Virus record (IMG/VR): IMGVR_UViG_3300030104_005643
Span: 1-39,976 of that record
Direction: 5' to 3' (one strand)
DNA: 39,976 nucleotides
From: a virus
Below the pieces are notes generated by a model. That model ran no database searches, was not told where the DNA came from, and worked only from the letters and a program-made list of their open reading frames with translations. The position numbers and the translations under genes were made by a program. Positions 30,471 through 37,507 of the stretch are shown here, piece after piece (positions within the stretch are counted from its first letter, which is position 1; every line of letters starts with the position of its first letter).

Positions 30471-30510
30471 ATTGACAACACAAAATAACGAATCATTTTG
30501 CATTGTCAAT
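30471..30510. promoter_or_regulatory. Palindromic promoter region
   Basis: ATTGACAACACAAAAT (30471-30486) and ATTTTGCATTGTCAAT (30495-30510) form an inverted repeat with 14 of 16 positions paired and an 8-base centre. Each arm holds TTGACA, so the site has a -35 in both directions, with ATTTTG- or TATTTT-like -10s. It fits the promoter of the 30043-30441 transcript on the minus strand, and the symmetry suggests an operator or bidirectional promoter. Confidence 0.7.
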
Positions 30511-30521
30511 AGTTTTCTTAT

Positions 30522-30797
30522 CTATTGTTGACCTATAATTTTATGCGTGGTGATTTGCGAAAGTTCTGCTTCTTCATAGACTTCGATAATTCCTGTAACA
30601 AAATACTCCCAATTATTATCGGTTTCTATTTCGTGCATGAAAAACGTATCATGTATTTTTGCGTTGTCGCCTAATGAAATATTTTCGTACTTGAATGTTT
30701 CGTCGAACGACCCTGCAAAGCCTGTAGAGCCTTTCAGCACGTAGCGGTTTCCGCTTGCTGTTTCTTCGATAACGTATGCGGTGATGTTTTTAGACAT
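30522..30797 (-). CDS. Unknown early protein, 91 aa
   Basis: Start ATG at 30797 with AGGAG and standard leader box (30829-30836). Predicted beta-rich (ITAYVIEETASGNRYVLKGS, WEYFVTGIIEVYEEAEL). No family recognised. It is the first minus-strand gene next to the iteron region; its promoter -35 lies 30 bases from the first iteron, so iteron binding could affect it. Confidence 0.7.
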   Translation of the reverse strand: MSKNITAYVIEETASGNRYVLKGSTGFAGSFDETFKYENISLGDNAKIHDTFFMHEIETDNNWEYFVTGIIEVYEEAELSQITTHKIIGQQ

Positions 30798-30843
30798 TTT
30801 GTTTCTCCTGTAATGGTTTGTGGTGTTTTTTAACTTATTACTA

Positions 30844-30871
30844 ATATAGCGAATCGTTTTAGTTTGTCAAG
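30844..30871 (-). promoter_or_regulatory. Early promoter for the 30522-30797 gene
   Basis: TTGACA (30866-30871), a 16-base spacer, TATATT (30844-30849), with T/A runs upstream. Confidence 0.83.
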
Positions 30872-30900
30872 AACTTTTTTTATTTTTTTTATTTTTTTTA

Positions 30901-31032
30901 AGGGTCAGTTAAATTTATTAAAAACAAACAGATACGCAATAGCACAACATGTTGTAGGGTCAGTTAAACCATTGCAAGGCAATAAGTTACAATTAACACA
31001 GGGTCAGTATAGGGTCAGTATAGGGTCAGTTC
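30901..31032 (+). repeat. Five phased iterons AGGGTCAGT, candidate origin
   Basis: Copies of AGGGTCAGT followed by T or A start at 30901, 30956, 31000, 31011 and 31022, all in the same orientation. The distances are 55, 44, 11 and 11 bases, all multiples of 11. Equal face of the helix is typical of iterons that bind an initiator or a cooperative regulator. They sit in the large divergent gap, next to an AT tract (31060-31140). Confidence 0.85.
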
Positions 31033-31057
31033 GCTAAAAACAGCAAAAACGGGACAC

Positions 31058-31142
31058 AATATAATAAGGTAAATTAATAATAATAATAAATAAATAATAA
31101 TACTTAATATTAAACTTAATTATATTATTAATCACAATAAAA
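31058..31142. other. Very AT-rich tract, possible DNA unwinding element
   Basis: About 80 bases with only a few G/C (AATATAATAAGG, then repeated AAT/TAA units to ATTATTAATCAC). It directly follows the iterons. It is non-coding on both strands. The iteron-plus-AT-tract order is the classical arrangement of a replication origin. Alternatively it is just the low-complexity spacer between divergent transcripts. Confidence 0.7.
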
Positions 31143-31147
31143 AGTCC

Positions 31148-31176
31148 TTGCGTTAGTTTATCCCATCGCATAGAAT
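31148..31176 (+). promoter_or_regulatory. Promoter for the amidase-SSB operon
   Basis: TTGCGT (31148-31153), a 17-base spacer, TAGAAT (31171-31176). Transcription would yield a leader of about 150 bases with a GGTGCG/CGCACC hairpin, before the amidase start at 31336. Confidence 0.65.
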
Positions 31177-31280
31177 TAATTGAGACGGCAAATATTTTAA
31201 TTAGCTCTAACCTCTCTTAGGGTAAGGAAATATTTTGCTCCGCGCTGATTACGGTCAGCAAAGGTTGTGGTGGCCTTGGG

Positions 31281-31307
31281 CGGTGCGTATTCTCCTGATG
31301 CGCACCG
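31281..31307 (+). other. Leader hairpin before the amidase gene
   Basis: CGGTGCG pairs with CGCACCG around a 13-base loop; TCGCATTTTTA follows, which makes it look like a weak terminator/attenuator in the amidase leader. A smaller GCTGATTACGGTCAGC stem precedes at about 31244-31259. Confidence 0.55.
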
Positions 31308-31335
31308 TGTCGCATTTTTAATGGAGCAACAAGAT

Positions 31336-31908
31336 ATGAAAATTGGAATGTGCGCAGGGCATGGTAGATTAGGCGCAGAAGAGCCTCGACTTTGGGAAAT
31401 AGATAGATGTATACCTGCATTGACTCAGGCGTTTTCAATGCTAAAAACAGCAGGGATGGATGTAGTGACACCTAATCCAAGTATTTACGAACTTGACAAC
31501 GACGACGCCCTTGTAAAGAAGGTCAAATTTTTTAACGAAGAAAATTGCGACATTTCCGTCGAGATTCACATTAATGCAGGTGGAGGAAATTATTCGACTT
31601 CTCTCTTTTGGGACAAGGGCGAAAAATCGTCAGTAGCAGGTGAGGCAATGGCGAAAATAATCGAACAACAATTTGATTCAGTAACTCCTTGGCGTTCGTT
31701 AGGTGCAAAACCACAGTCGTATTTTGGCAGAGGATTGTATTTTTTAAACAAAACCAATCACCCATCTGTAATCACTGAAATTGGATTCAAGGATAATGAT
31801 GCTCACAGGGATTGGCTATTAAAGCGTTCGGGAGACGTACTGCATGGCTCGGCTATAGCACAGGCGTTAATACTGTATACGCAAAAACATTATGTCAAAG
31901 TCGGTTGA
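31336..31908 (+). CDS. N-acetylmuramoyl-L-alanine amidase (endolysin), 190 aa
   Basis: Cleaves the bond between MurNAc and L-Ala in peptidoglycan. Family Amidase_3 motifs: MCAGHGR (His9), LWEIDR (Glu21), VEIHINAGGG (His78), and VITEIGFKD (Glu148). No cell-wall-binding domain or signal peptide is seen, so a holin is needed for export. The start was placed at 31336 because GGAG lies 10 bases upstream and MKIGMCAGHG is a common start; an ATG at 31321 is possible. Unusually, it lies beside the origin and SSB, not near the holin candidate. Confidence 0.9.
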   Translation: MKIGMCAGHGRLGAEEPRLWEIDRCIPALTQAFSMLKTAGMDVVTPNPSIYELDNDDALVKKVKFFNEENCDISVEIHINAGGGNYSTSLFWDKGEKSSVAGEAMAKIIEQQFDSVTPWRSLGAKPQSYFGRGLYFLNKTNHPSVITEIGFKDNDAHRDWLLKRSGDVLHGSAIAQALILYTQKHYVKVG

Positions 31909-32380
31909 CGTCTTTGGTCAGCTAAATGTAGACAAGAGGTATTACGACACTAAATATATTCGTGACCCTCAGGCAGAGTTGTGTGTCGATATATTACGTC
32001 AGTGTATTTTTGATGCGCAGTGGTTAATTGACCTGTTGACGCAAAAAAAAATATATCGTTCGGCTAAGATGAATGATAGGATGTTGAAACTATTTAGAGC
32101 AGAAGACCCGATTGAGTTTTTGCTAAACGAAAGAAATTTTTGCTATGACTGTCTTTGGGCAGTCAGGCGGTTCGACCCTGAACCAATAATCGAATGGGCG
32201 ACGGAATTTGCCCACCACAACAACTATCACAGGAGAATAAAACAATGGCGAGGAGTATATGCACGGTGGCTCTCATTGGTCATGTCGGAGAGGACGCACA
32301 ACCGATTGGTGATAACGGAGCGCGGTTTTCGGTTGCTACCACCCAACGGGAAAAGGAGAGGCAAAGCAATGAGTGGGTAG
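31892..32380 (+). CDS. Unknown protein overlapping ssb, 162 aa (C-terminal extent uncertain)
   Basis: Starts within the amidase end (ATG at 31892) without an obvious Shine-Dalgarno. Residues 1-118 look protein-like (RDPQAELCVDILRQCIFDAQWLIDLL, IEFLLNERNFCYDCLWAVRRFDPEPIIEWATEFAH). The remaining part is read from DNA that also encodes SSB in a different frame, for 136 bases, which is unusually long for a phage overlap. Either the overlap is real, or the true stop was lost by a frameshift just before 32245. No family recognised. Confidence 0.6.
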   Translation: MSKSVDVFGQLNVDKRYYDTKYIRDPQAELCVDILRQCIFDAQWLIDLLTQKKIYRSAKMNDRMLKLFRAEDPIEFLLNERNFCYDCLWAVRRFDPEPIIEWATEFAHHNNYHRRIKQWRGVYARWLSLVMSERTHNRLVITERGFRLLPPNGKRRGKAMSG

Positions 32381-32646
32381 AAAAAACAAATTGGTGGAGC
32401 GTGACTGCATGGGGTAAACTTGCCACCGACGTCGTTTTAAAGTATTTAAAAAAGGGGGACAAGGTTTATTGTCAGGGTGATTTTGGAACGTATGAAAGCG
32501 AAGGCGGTAAACTTTACCTCAATCTAAACTGCAAGGATTTTCAGATTTTAACTGCAAAGGCTGACCGACTGCTATCACCCTCGGATGTTGCCGAGAAAAT
32601 TGATGGCGAGGTCATAAAAGGGGGTGACGATGATCTTCCGTTTTAG
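32245..32646 (+). CDS. ssb: Single-stranded DNA-binding protein, 133 aa
   Basis: OB-fold SSB: ARSICTVALIGHVGEDAQPIGDNGARFSVAT, NWWSVTAWGKLATDVVLKYLKKGDKVYCQGDF and YLNLNCKDFQIL are family signatures, and the C-terminal GGDDDLPF is the acidic DxxPF tail that recruits replication proteins. AGGAGA lies before the ATG at 32245. Supports the idea that the phage replicates with host enzymes plus own SSB. A hairpin terminator follows. Confidence 0.9.
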   Translation: MARSICTVALIGHVGEDAQPIGDNGARFSVATTQREKERQSNEWVEKTNWWSVTAWGKLATDVVLKYLKKGDKVYCQGDFGTYESEGGKLYLNLNCKDFQILTAKADRLLSPSDVAEKIDGEVIKGGDDDLPF

Positions 32647-32671
32647 TTAAACTAAATCGGGTGTATCATTA

Positions 32672-32708
32672 AGGGGATGGCTTTTAAAAAGGCTGTCCCT
32701 TTATTATT
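32672..32708 (+). terminator. Terminator after ssb
   Basis: AGGGGATGGC-tttta-GGCTGTCCCT-type stem followed by TTATTATT. It separates the amidase-SSB operon from the terminase operon promoter 3 bases later. Confidence 0.75.
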
Positions 32709-32710
32709 AC

Positions 32711-32739
32711 TTGACAAGACATGTGTAACGGCATATAGT
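32711..32739 (+). promoter_or_regulatory. Promoter of the ParB-like/terminase operon
   Basis: TTGACA (32711-32716), a 17-base spacer, TATAGT (32734-32739). The predicted start point, about 32746, is only about 7 bases before the ATG at 32753, with no Shine-Dalgarno, so the first gene may have a leaderless or nearly leaderless mRNA. Confidence 0.8.
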
Positions 32740-32752
32740 GATTTGTAACAGT

Positions 32753-33475
32753 ATGAATCAAAATGCCTCTCCTACCTATGACGAATGGTTGTCTATATCT
32801 ATGGCGCGTAAAAATATCCCTGTAACCTGTGACCCTGAGGGGAGACTACAAAGAATACCCGTAAAAGATTTACAGCAGTTTCAGGGCGCATTGAAAACGC
32901 TGTATAAACCTGCTTACGAAAAACTTAAGGCTTCTTTGTTGGAGTTTGGTTTTTCAATGCCTATGTTGATTTGGCATGGACACAAAAAGATTTTAGACGG
33001 CCATCAGCGGTTACATGTTCTGCAGAAAGAAGGTTGGAACGTAACGGGTGGAGTTCCTGTGGTTTCGATAACAGGGGACAGCGAACAGGAAGTTGCAAAA
33101 AAATTACTAATCATAAGCTCTCAATATGGCAAAATCCACGAACAAGGCTTATATGAATTTACCGAATCGTTTGAAATCCCTCTCACGGAATTTAAGTTGC
33201 CCGAATTGGCTGACGTCGATTTGGACAAATACATGGAGTCGTTTTATGATGATTTCACTTTGTCTGAAGATAGTAGCCATTCTAATGTGGATAGCGAGAC
33301 GACGGAAATAGCGGAGGCTAACGGGGTTTCTCAGATTGTCCTAACATATCGTGAAGAGGAATATAACGAAATGATCGACAAAATAAATTTACTCATAGCA
33401 AATGGTAATGAGGAAAACATTGACGACCCGTCAGACTTAATTCTTGCGCTCGTTAGGCGGTCGTGTGGAAATTAA
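32753..33475 (+). CDS. ParB-like nuclease/Srx-fold protein, 240 aa
   Basis: The segment VKDLQQFQGALKTL, YEKLKASLLEFGFSMPMLIWHGHKKILDGHQRLHVLQKEGW (ILDGHQRL at 80-87) is the ParB/sulfiredoxin signature. Phages often keep such a gene before the terminase, sometimes with a DNA methyltransferase; there is none here. It may bind the packaging site or modulate packaging. The second half is divergent and acidic. The ATG at 32753 was chosen; a GTG at 32738 lies upstream of the transcription start. No Shine-Dalgarno. Confidence 0.8.
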   Translation: MNQNASPTYDEWLSISMARKNIPVTCDPEGRLQRIPVKDLQQFQGALKTLYKPAYEKLKASLLEFGFSMPMLIWHGHKKILDGHQRLHVLQKEGWNVTGGVPVVSITGDSEQEVAKKLLIISSQYGKIHEQGLYEFTESFEIPLTEFKLPELADVDLDKYMESFYDDFTLSEDSSHSNVDSETTEIAEANGVSQIVLTYREEEYNEMIDKINLLIANGNEENIDDPSDLILALVRRSCGN

Positions 33476-33500
33476 TCGGTAGAGCCATATAATAAATACG

Positions 33501-33914
33501 ATGACAGAACAAATAATCAAAAAAAAGCGAGGGCGTCCCGTAGGCTCAACAACGGTGTCCGTTGACGCTGAACAGGTGCGCAAACTTGCGCGGATGCAAT
33601 GCACTTACGACGAGATTGCCGACGTTCTTGGTATCGCTCGCAGTACGTTTCAATTAAAACTACAAGAACCTGAGGTGCGGAAAGCTTATGATTCGGGCAG
33701 GTCTCAGGGCAAAATGGCGTTACGGACGAAAATGATGGAACGGGCTGTCGAAAAATCTGACAGGCTCGCCATATTCCTCGCAAAGAATTATCTTGGCATG
33801 AGCGACGTGGTAAGGGTTAATGAGGATAGCGGTGAAGATATTGCAACGTCATTCTACGGTGCAATTAGTGAGATGGATGCAACGGTGTCAGGTGAAGGTG
33901 ATGACGCTTCCTAA
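33501..33914 (+). CDS. Terminase small subunit, 137 aa
   Basis: Basic N terminus KKKRGRPVGST, an HTH-like ARMQCTYDEIADVLGIARSTFQLKLQ, and a C-terminal assembly helix pattern (EKSDRLAIFLAKNYLGMSD) match the small terminase family that recognises the packaging site. The stop overlaps the large-subunit ATG at 33901. Confidence 0.85.
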   Translation: MTEQIIKKKRGRPVGSTTVSVDAEQVRKLARMQCTYDEIADVLGIARSTFQLKLQEPEVRKAYDSGRSQGKMALRTKMMERAVEKSDRLAIFLAKNYLGMSDVVRVNEDSGEDIATSFYGAISEMDATVSGEGDDAS

Positions 33915-35232
33915 ACGATGGTATTCCCTCAATCCAATACAAGAGCAAATAACGGCATATAACGGAACGCATCGTTTTAATACGTTTCCCTGTGGTCGTC
34001 GTTCGGGAAAAACTGAACTAATCGGCAAACGTAGGCTGATACGCAGGGCAATGCGCGGAAGCAAGTTCCCTAATCCTAAATTTTTCGCTTCTGCTCCGAC
34101 TCGGGATCAGGCCAAGCGTATCTATTGGAGTGACCTCAAGGCAATGATCGCTCCCGAATGGCGTAGAGGCGAGCCTTCCGAAGGCGAGCTAATCATAAGG
34201 CTTAAAAATGGTGCAGATATACATGTAGTTGGCTTGGATCGTCCTGAACGTATTGAGGGAGTTGGTTGGGACGGTGGCGTTCTCGACGAGTTTGCCAATA
34301 TGAAGCCTCAGGTTTGGGAAGCGCATGTTCGACCTGCCTTGTCGGATCGCAGGGGATGGTGCGACTTTGTTGGCGTCCCTGAGGGACGGAACCACTACTA
34401 CGAATTGCATCAGCGAGCGTTGGCAGAGATGGAGGAAAAGGGTGCCGACAGCGAATGGGGAGCGTATTCGTGGACGTCGAAACTTGTTCTGCCTGATGAA
34501 GAGGTCGAGAATGCTCGTCGGTCAATGGACACGCTTACGTTTCAGCAAGAATACGAGGCGTCGTTTGTCAATTTTGCAGGTCAGGCGTATTACACGTATG
34601 GGCAAAACAACGTCGAAAGCATCGAATACGACCCGACGGAACCTCTGATTTTTTGTTTTGACTTTAATGTTTCACCAAGCGTGGCGGTGGTTTGCCAAGA
34701 GTTGGAGTTTGCGGATCGAACTCAGGGAACGGCAGTTATTGGCGAGGTCTACATACCACGAAACGGTAATACGGTTGCGGTGTGCAATCGGTTAATAGAG
34801 GACTACGGTGATCATCAGGCGTCGGTCATGTGTTACGGGGACGCTACAGGCGCATCAAGTGGGACAGCACAAGTGCAGGGGTCGGATTGGGATATAATAC
34901 AGCGCGAGTTGCGCGGTGCGTTTGGCGACAGGTTATATATGCGCGTTCCTCGCAGTAATCCACGCGAACGAGTGCGTGTTAATGCGCTTAATACTCGCTG
35001 TTGCGATGCGGATGGAAATGTAATGCTAAAGGTGAACCCTTATTTGGCTCCAAATCTACACAAAGACTTAGAAGGCGTTAGAGTCTTAGAGGGTGGTAGC
35101 GGTGAAATCGACAAACGAAACGACCCAAGGTTAACGCACAGTAGCGATGCCCTTGGTTATTATGTTGTAGCGGAATTCCCTGTAGACTCAGGCGAACGAG
35201 TTACAGCGTTTTCAATGGAGAATATATTCTAA
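33901..35232 (+). CDS. terL: Terminase large subunit, 443 aa
   Basis: Packaging motor: Walker A CGRRSGKTEL (GRRSGKT at 32-38), Walker B GGVLDE (125-130, Asp129/Glu130), and nuclease acids Asp254 (FCFDF), Asp314 (GDATG) and Asp416 (HSSDALGY). Length is normal. An upstream ATG at 33820 would extend it by 27 residues through the small subunit; GGTGAAGG just before 33901 supports the chosen start. A TAATG overlap leads to the next gene. Circular permutation of the map suggests headful packaging. Confidence 0.93.
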   Translation: MTLPKRWYSLNPIQEQITAYNGTHRFNTFPCGRRSGKTELIGKRRLIRRAMRGSKFPNPKFFASAPTRDQAKRIYWSDLKAMIAPEWRRGEPSEGELIIRLKNGADIHVVGLDRPERIEGVGWDGGVLDEFANMKPQVWEAHVRPALSDRRGWCDFVGVPEGRNHYYELHQRALAEMEEKGADSEWGAYSWTSKLVLPDEEVENARRSMDTLTFQQEYEASFVNFAGQAYYTYGQNNVESIEYDPTEPLIFCFDFNVSPSVAVVCQELEFADRTQGTAVIGEVYIPRNGNTVAVCNRLIEDYGDHQASVMCYGDATGASSGTAQVQGSDWDIIQRELRGAFGDRLYMRVPRSNPRERVRVNALNTRCCDADGNVMLKVNPYLAPNLHKDLEGVRVLEGGSGEIDKRNDPRLTHSSDALGYYVVAEFPVDSGERVTAFSMENIF

Positions 35233-35507
35233 TGACTGAACTGATAGCAATTGTATTGATATTGTTTGTTTGCCTTTTTGACGCCCTGCGCGATGCGTGG
35301 ATGCGTTCGGAAGGATGGTGGAAGCGTCACTGTGTTAAATGGATTAGCTTCTATTCTCCTTTAGCGTTTATCACTGTGTTGCACGTTCGTTGGGAGTATT
35401 GGATTCCGCTCACAATAGCGTCGTGGTTTGTTTGGCGAGCGTCTCTGTTTTATATCGGGGGTAAAAATTGGCCTTCACATTGGACGCGATACTTCCCAAA
35501 GGGTTAG
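35232..35507 (+). CDS. Integral membrane protein, 91 aa
   Basis: TAATG coupling to terL. Helices: ELIAIVLILFVCLFDALRDAW (2-23), SFYSPLAFITVLHVRW and EYWIPLTIASWFVW (40-70), a topology of two to three membrane segments, ending in a Trp-rich basic tail (NWPSHWTRYFPKG). No family recognised. A membrane protein in the terminase operon is unusual and may be a second holin or a superinfection factor. Confidence 0.72.
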   Translation: MTELIAIVLILFVCLFDALRDAWMRSEGWWKRHCVKWISFYSPLAFITVLHVRWEYWIPLTIASWFVWRASLFYIGGKNWPSHWTRYFPKG

Positions 35508-35511
35508 GTGT

Positions 35512-35754
35512 ATGATTATACACGATGAAGCTATTCAAGGTGCTATCGTTCTTGATGGACTCGACAAGGCGGTGATCGGGAGTGCTTCAACGTTTGGAAG
35601 AGATACTGTTGTTGCGTATGATTATCGAAAGATTATTGACCTGTTGGTTAATCGTGACGGAATGAGTTACGACGAGGCTGTCGAGTATTTTGATTTCAAC
35701 ATTGGAGGATTAAGCGCAGGTGAAAGAAACCCTGTCTTTATAAATTGCCTATGA
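35512..35754 (+). CDS. Small conserved-looking protein, 80 aa
   Basis: ATG at 35512 with GGTTAGGTG upstream. Sequence (DEAIQGAIVLDGLDKAVIGSASTFGRDTVVAYDYRKIIDLLVNRDGMSYDEAVEYFDFNIGG) resembles the short phage family with the conserved YDEAVEYFDFNI.GAW end that I recall from T4-like and T7-like marine phages. Function unknown. The stop overlaps the next ATG as ATGA. Confidence 0.7.
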   Translation: MIIHDEAIQGAIVLDGLDKAVIGSASTFGRDTVVAYDYRKIIDLLVNRDGMSYDEAVEYFDFNIGGLSAGERNPVFINCL

Positions 35755-35855
35755 TTTCCGAATATATCTGCCCTGCCTGTGGAGCGACCTTGGATTCGTA
35801 TGCCTGTAAGCTCGTATGTCATAACTGCGGTTTGCATTTTAGTTGTGACGAGTGA
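35751..35855 (+). CDS. Zinc-ribbon microprotein, 34 aa
   Basis: Too short for usual length cut-offs. ISEYICPACGATLDSYACKLVC then HNCGLHFSCDE: CPAC, a CKLVCHNC segment and a final Cys give a CxxC...CxxC zinc-ribbon. Similar 35-residue proteins occur in phages and alphaproteobacteria. Start overlaps the previous stop as ATGA, and the stop overlaps the next ATG as TGATG. Function unknown. Confidence 0.7.
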   Translation: MISEYICPACGATLDSYACKLVCHNCGLHFSCDE

Positions 35856-35941
35856 TGGCTATAGAGAATGATTTACTGACAGAGATTTTAATAATCTACA
35901 CGACCTGCGCCTTATTACTACTCTTGTTCTATCGAAAGTGA
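35855..35941 (+). CDS. Membrane microprotein, 28 aa
   Basis: ATG overlaps the previous stop. MAIENDLLTEILIIYTTCA then LLLLLFYRK: one hydrophobic helix with a basic end. The stop at 35939-35941 lies in the stem of the operon terminator. Coupled start and end at a terminator support expression; the function is unknown. Confidence 0.6.
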   Translation: MAIENDLLTEILIIYTTCALLLLLFYRK

Positions 35942-35970
35942 GAGCAAGGCTTCTGCCCTACCCTCACTTT
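35935..35970. terminator. Bidirectional terminator between terminase operon and early region
   Basis: AAAGTGAG-agcaaggcttctgccctacc-CTCACTTT, with a secondary inner AGGGC/GCCCT pairing. U-rich downstream on the plus strand (TTTGTCTTA). It serves the plus-strand operon and the convergent gene at 35974. Confidence 0.75.
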
Positions 35971-35973
35971 GTC

Positions 35974-36435
35974 TTATTTCCTGAATTGAACTTCGGGGTG
36001 TGAGAAGTTATTGAGGCGAAACATTTCTCGACACTTGTATCCCCAATCAGAAGGCTTTGCCTGTTTCTCTTTGCCTACTTGAATCTTTATCCACCAAGAG
36101 GGGTTAGCGTAGTCGAGGTGTTGTTCGTGCGCTTCGTTCATCGCCTTGTCGCCTGTCGTTTTTGCGCCCGTATACATAGCCTTTTTAATTTGATTTAGGG
36201 CTGACTCGTCTGCTTGGCTGAAGCCTTCGGTTTTGCAGGTGTGATCGACATGGAACTCGTTTACGTTTACGACGCGACCCTCTGCGCTCCGAAACATATC
36301 CTTGCCCTCAGTAATGGTTAGGACAAGCGTGTTGCCCTCTTCGACCTTAAAGCGACCCTTTAGCCCCCATTGATCAAGGATTGCCTTGACGATTGGGGTG
36401 ATTGCTTTTTTGCGTTCTTGGTTCATGTAGGCCAT
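35974..36435 (-). CDS. Conserved phage protein, MAYMNQE family, 153 aa
   Basis: The start AYMNQERKKAITPIVKAILDQWGLKGRFKVEEGNTLVLTI is the shape of a conserved phage family that begins MAYMNQE (from memory); the function is unknown. A middle with VNVNEFHVDHTCKTEGF and a C-terminal WIKIQVGKEKQAKPSDWGYKCREMFRLNNFSHPEVQF complete it. AGGAG before the ATG at 36435; own promoter at 36480 with a weaker -10. Confidence 0.75.
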   Translation of the reverse strand: MAYMNQERKKAITPIVKAILDQWGLKGRFKVEEGNTLVLTITEGKDMFRSAEGRVVNVNEFHVDHTCKTEGFSQADESALNQIKKAMYTGAKTTGDKAMNEAHEQHLDYANPSWWIKIQVGKEKQAKPSDWGYKCREMFRLNNFSHPEVQFRK

Positions 36436-36479
36436 TTTGAATCTCCTGAAAGTGTGGTGTGTTGTTTAACTTACTAATT

Positions 36480-36507
36480 AATGTAACAAATCGTTTTTGT
36501 AGGTCAA
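36480..36507 (-). promoter_or_regulatory. Early promoter for the 35974-36435 gene
   Basis: TTGACC (36502-36507), 16-base spacer, TACATT (36480-36485). Degenerate at two positions relative to the other cassettes. Leader box at 36453-36460. Confidence 0.7.
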
Positions 36508-36515
36508 GTCTTTTT

Positions 36516-36809
36516 TTAAGCTGATTGATATTTTTTATTTGCTTCGTAAAAAATAGACGGAAACATTTTACGGTGATTTTCCAAATTTAATCTCTCTGCT
36601 TCTTCCTTGCATTCCCATTGGTAGTAGTAGACGCCAACACTCTCCCCGTTTACGAGCAAAACGCTCCCTACTGCATCGTAATACTTAAACGTCTCATAGG
36701 TCGTGTTCGTTGTTGGATCGTATGCCTTCAGTCCGATTTGGTCAGGTATGCGCTTCCACTTGAGTTGCATGTCGCTGACGATCTTCATTGTTTCTGTGCG
36801 CGTTTCCAT
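36516..36809 (-). CDS. Unknown early protein, 97 aa
   Basis: Start at METRTET (36809) after AGGAG; leader is open upstream. Sequence: a KWKRIPDQIGLKAYDPTTNTTYETFKYYDAVGSVLLVNGESVGVYYYQWECKEEAERLN segment that looks like a small beta domain followed by a helix. No family recognised. Confidence 0.72.
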   Translation of the reverse strand: METRTETMKIVSDMQLKWKRIPDQIGLKAYDPTTNTTYETFKYYDAVGSVLLVNGESVGVYYYQWECKEEAERLNLENHRKMFPSIFYEANKKYQSA

Positions 36810-36855
36810 TTTATTTCTCCTGAAAGTTTGTGGTGTGTTTGTCTGATCCATAACT

Positions 36856-36883
36856 AATATAACAAATCGTTTTATAATGTCAA
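36856..36883 (-). promoter_or_regulatory. Early promoter for the 36516-36809 gene
   Basis: TTGACA (36878-36883), 16-base spacer, TATATT (36856-36861), leader box at 36829-36836. Confidence 0.84.
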
Positions 36884-36892
36884 GTGTTTATT

Positions 36893-36926
36893 TAAAAAAA
36901 AGAGGCAGGGCATTTTGCCCTACCTC
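36893..36926 (-). terminator. Intrinsic terminator after the 36939 gene
   Basis: Minus strand: GAGGTAGGGC-aaaa-TGCCCTGCCTC followed by TTTTTTTT (36893-36900). A true rho-independent terminator that separates the 36939 gene from the next cassette. Confidence 0.85.
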
Positions 36927-36938
36927 AATTCAGTTTGC

Positions 36939-37118
36939 TTACACCTCAACACTTCCATGCGTTTGACGCCAAATTTCCTCAAATTTTTGCAAGCGTTCTA
37001 TTTCCTTATCTTTGGAAGCGCAAACAGCTAATCCTTTTTCTATGCGTTTCTGCAAGCGTTCTACGTATGATATTTGGACTTCGGTCATTCCGTCTGTGTT
37101 AAGTTCTGAAAAGCTCAT
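36939..37118 (-). CDS. Coiled-coil small protein, 59 aa
   Basis: One residue below the usual cut-off. MSFSELNTDGMTEVQISYVERLQKRIEKGL, then ASKDKEIERLQKFEEIWRQ, suggests two coiled-coil helices. Full cassette: promoter at 37162, leader box 37136-37143, AGGAGA, ATG at 37118, and terminator directly after the stop. No function known. Confidence 0.72.
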   Translation of the reverse strand: MSFSELNTDGMTEVQISYVERLQKRIEKGLAVCASKDKEIERLQKFEEIWRQTHGSVEV

Positions 37119-37161
37119 TTTGTTTCTCCTGTTGATGTGGTGTGTTTTTTAACTTACTTAT

Positions 37162-37189
37162 AATATAGTGAATCGTTTTGAATTGTCAA
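37162..37189 (-). promoter_or_regulatory. Early promoter for the 36939-37118 gene
   Basis: TTGACA (37184-37189), 16-base spacer, TATATT (37162-37167). Confidence 0.84.
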
Positions 37190-37220
37190 GTCTTTTTTTA
37201 GTCTTTTTTTATTTTTTTTT

Positions 37221-37253
37221 AAAAAAAGGAGAAGGGGAAAAACCCCCTCTCCT
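37221..37253 (-). terminator. Intrinsic terminator after the 37269 gene
   Basis: Minus strand: AGGAGAGGGG-gttttt-CCCCTTCTCCT followed by TTTTTT. A strong terminator between two cassettes. Confidence 0.85.
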
Positions 37254-37268
37254 GAAAGCGTTTTTTAG

Positions 37269-37463
37269 TTACGCCCATTCGCTGTCTGAAAGCCATCCGA
37301 CGCGAGCCTCTCTTGATTCGACGACTTGCTTGATTTGTTCGATTAAAGGATGGTCAGCGCAGTGTGCTTCGATTGTTGAGGCTATGTTCTTGAGCGTTTC
37401 GTTTCCGATGAAGCCTGTGTTGAGGTCGAAGTTTTTGGTGATGTTGTCGTTGAGGTTTTCCAT
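37269..37463 (-). CDS. Small early protein, 64 aa
   Basis: ENLNDNITKNFDLNTGFIGNETLKNIASTIEAHCADHPLIEQIKQVVESREARVGWLSDSEWA: mainly helical. Cassette leader with variant box (37482-37489). Unknown function. Confidence 0.7.
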   Translation of the reverse strand: MENLNDNITKNFDLNTGFIGNETLKNIASTIEAHCADHPLIEQIKQVVESREARVGWLSDSEWA

Positions 37464-37507
37464 TTTCCGTCTCCTGTTTTTCGTGGTGTCGTTTTTAACT
37501 TACTACT

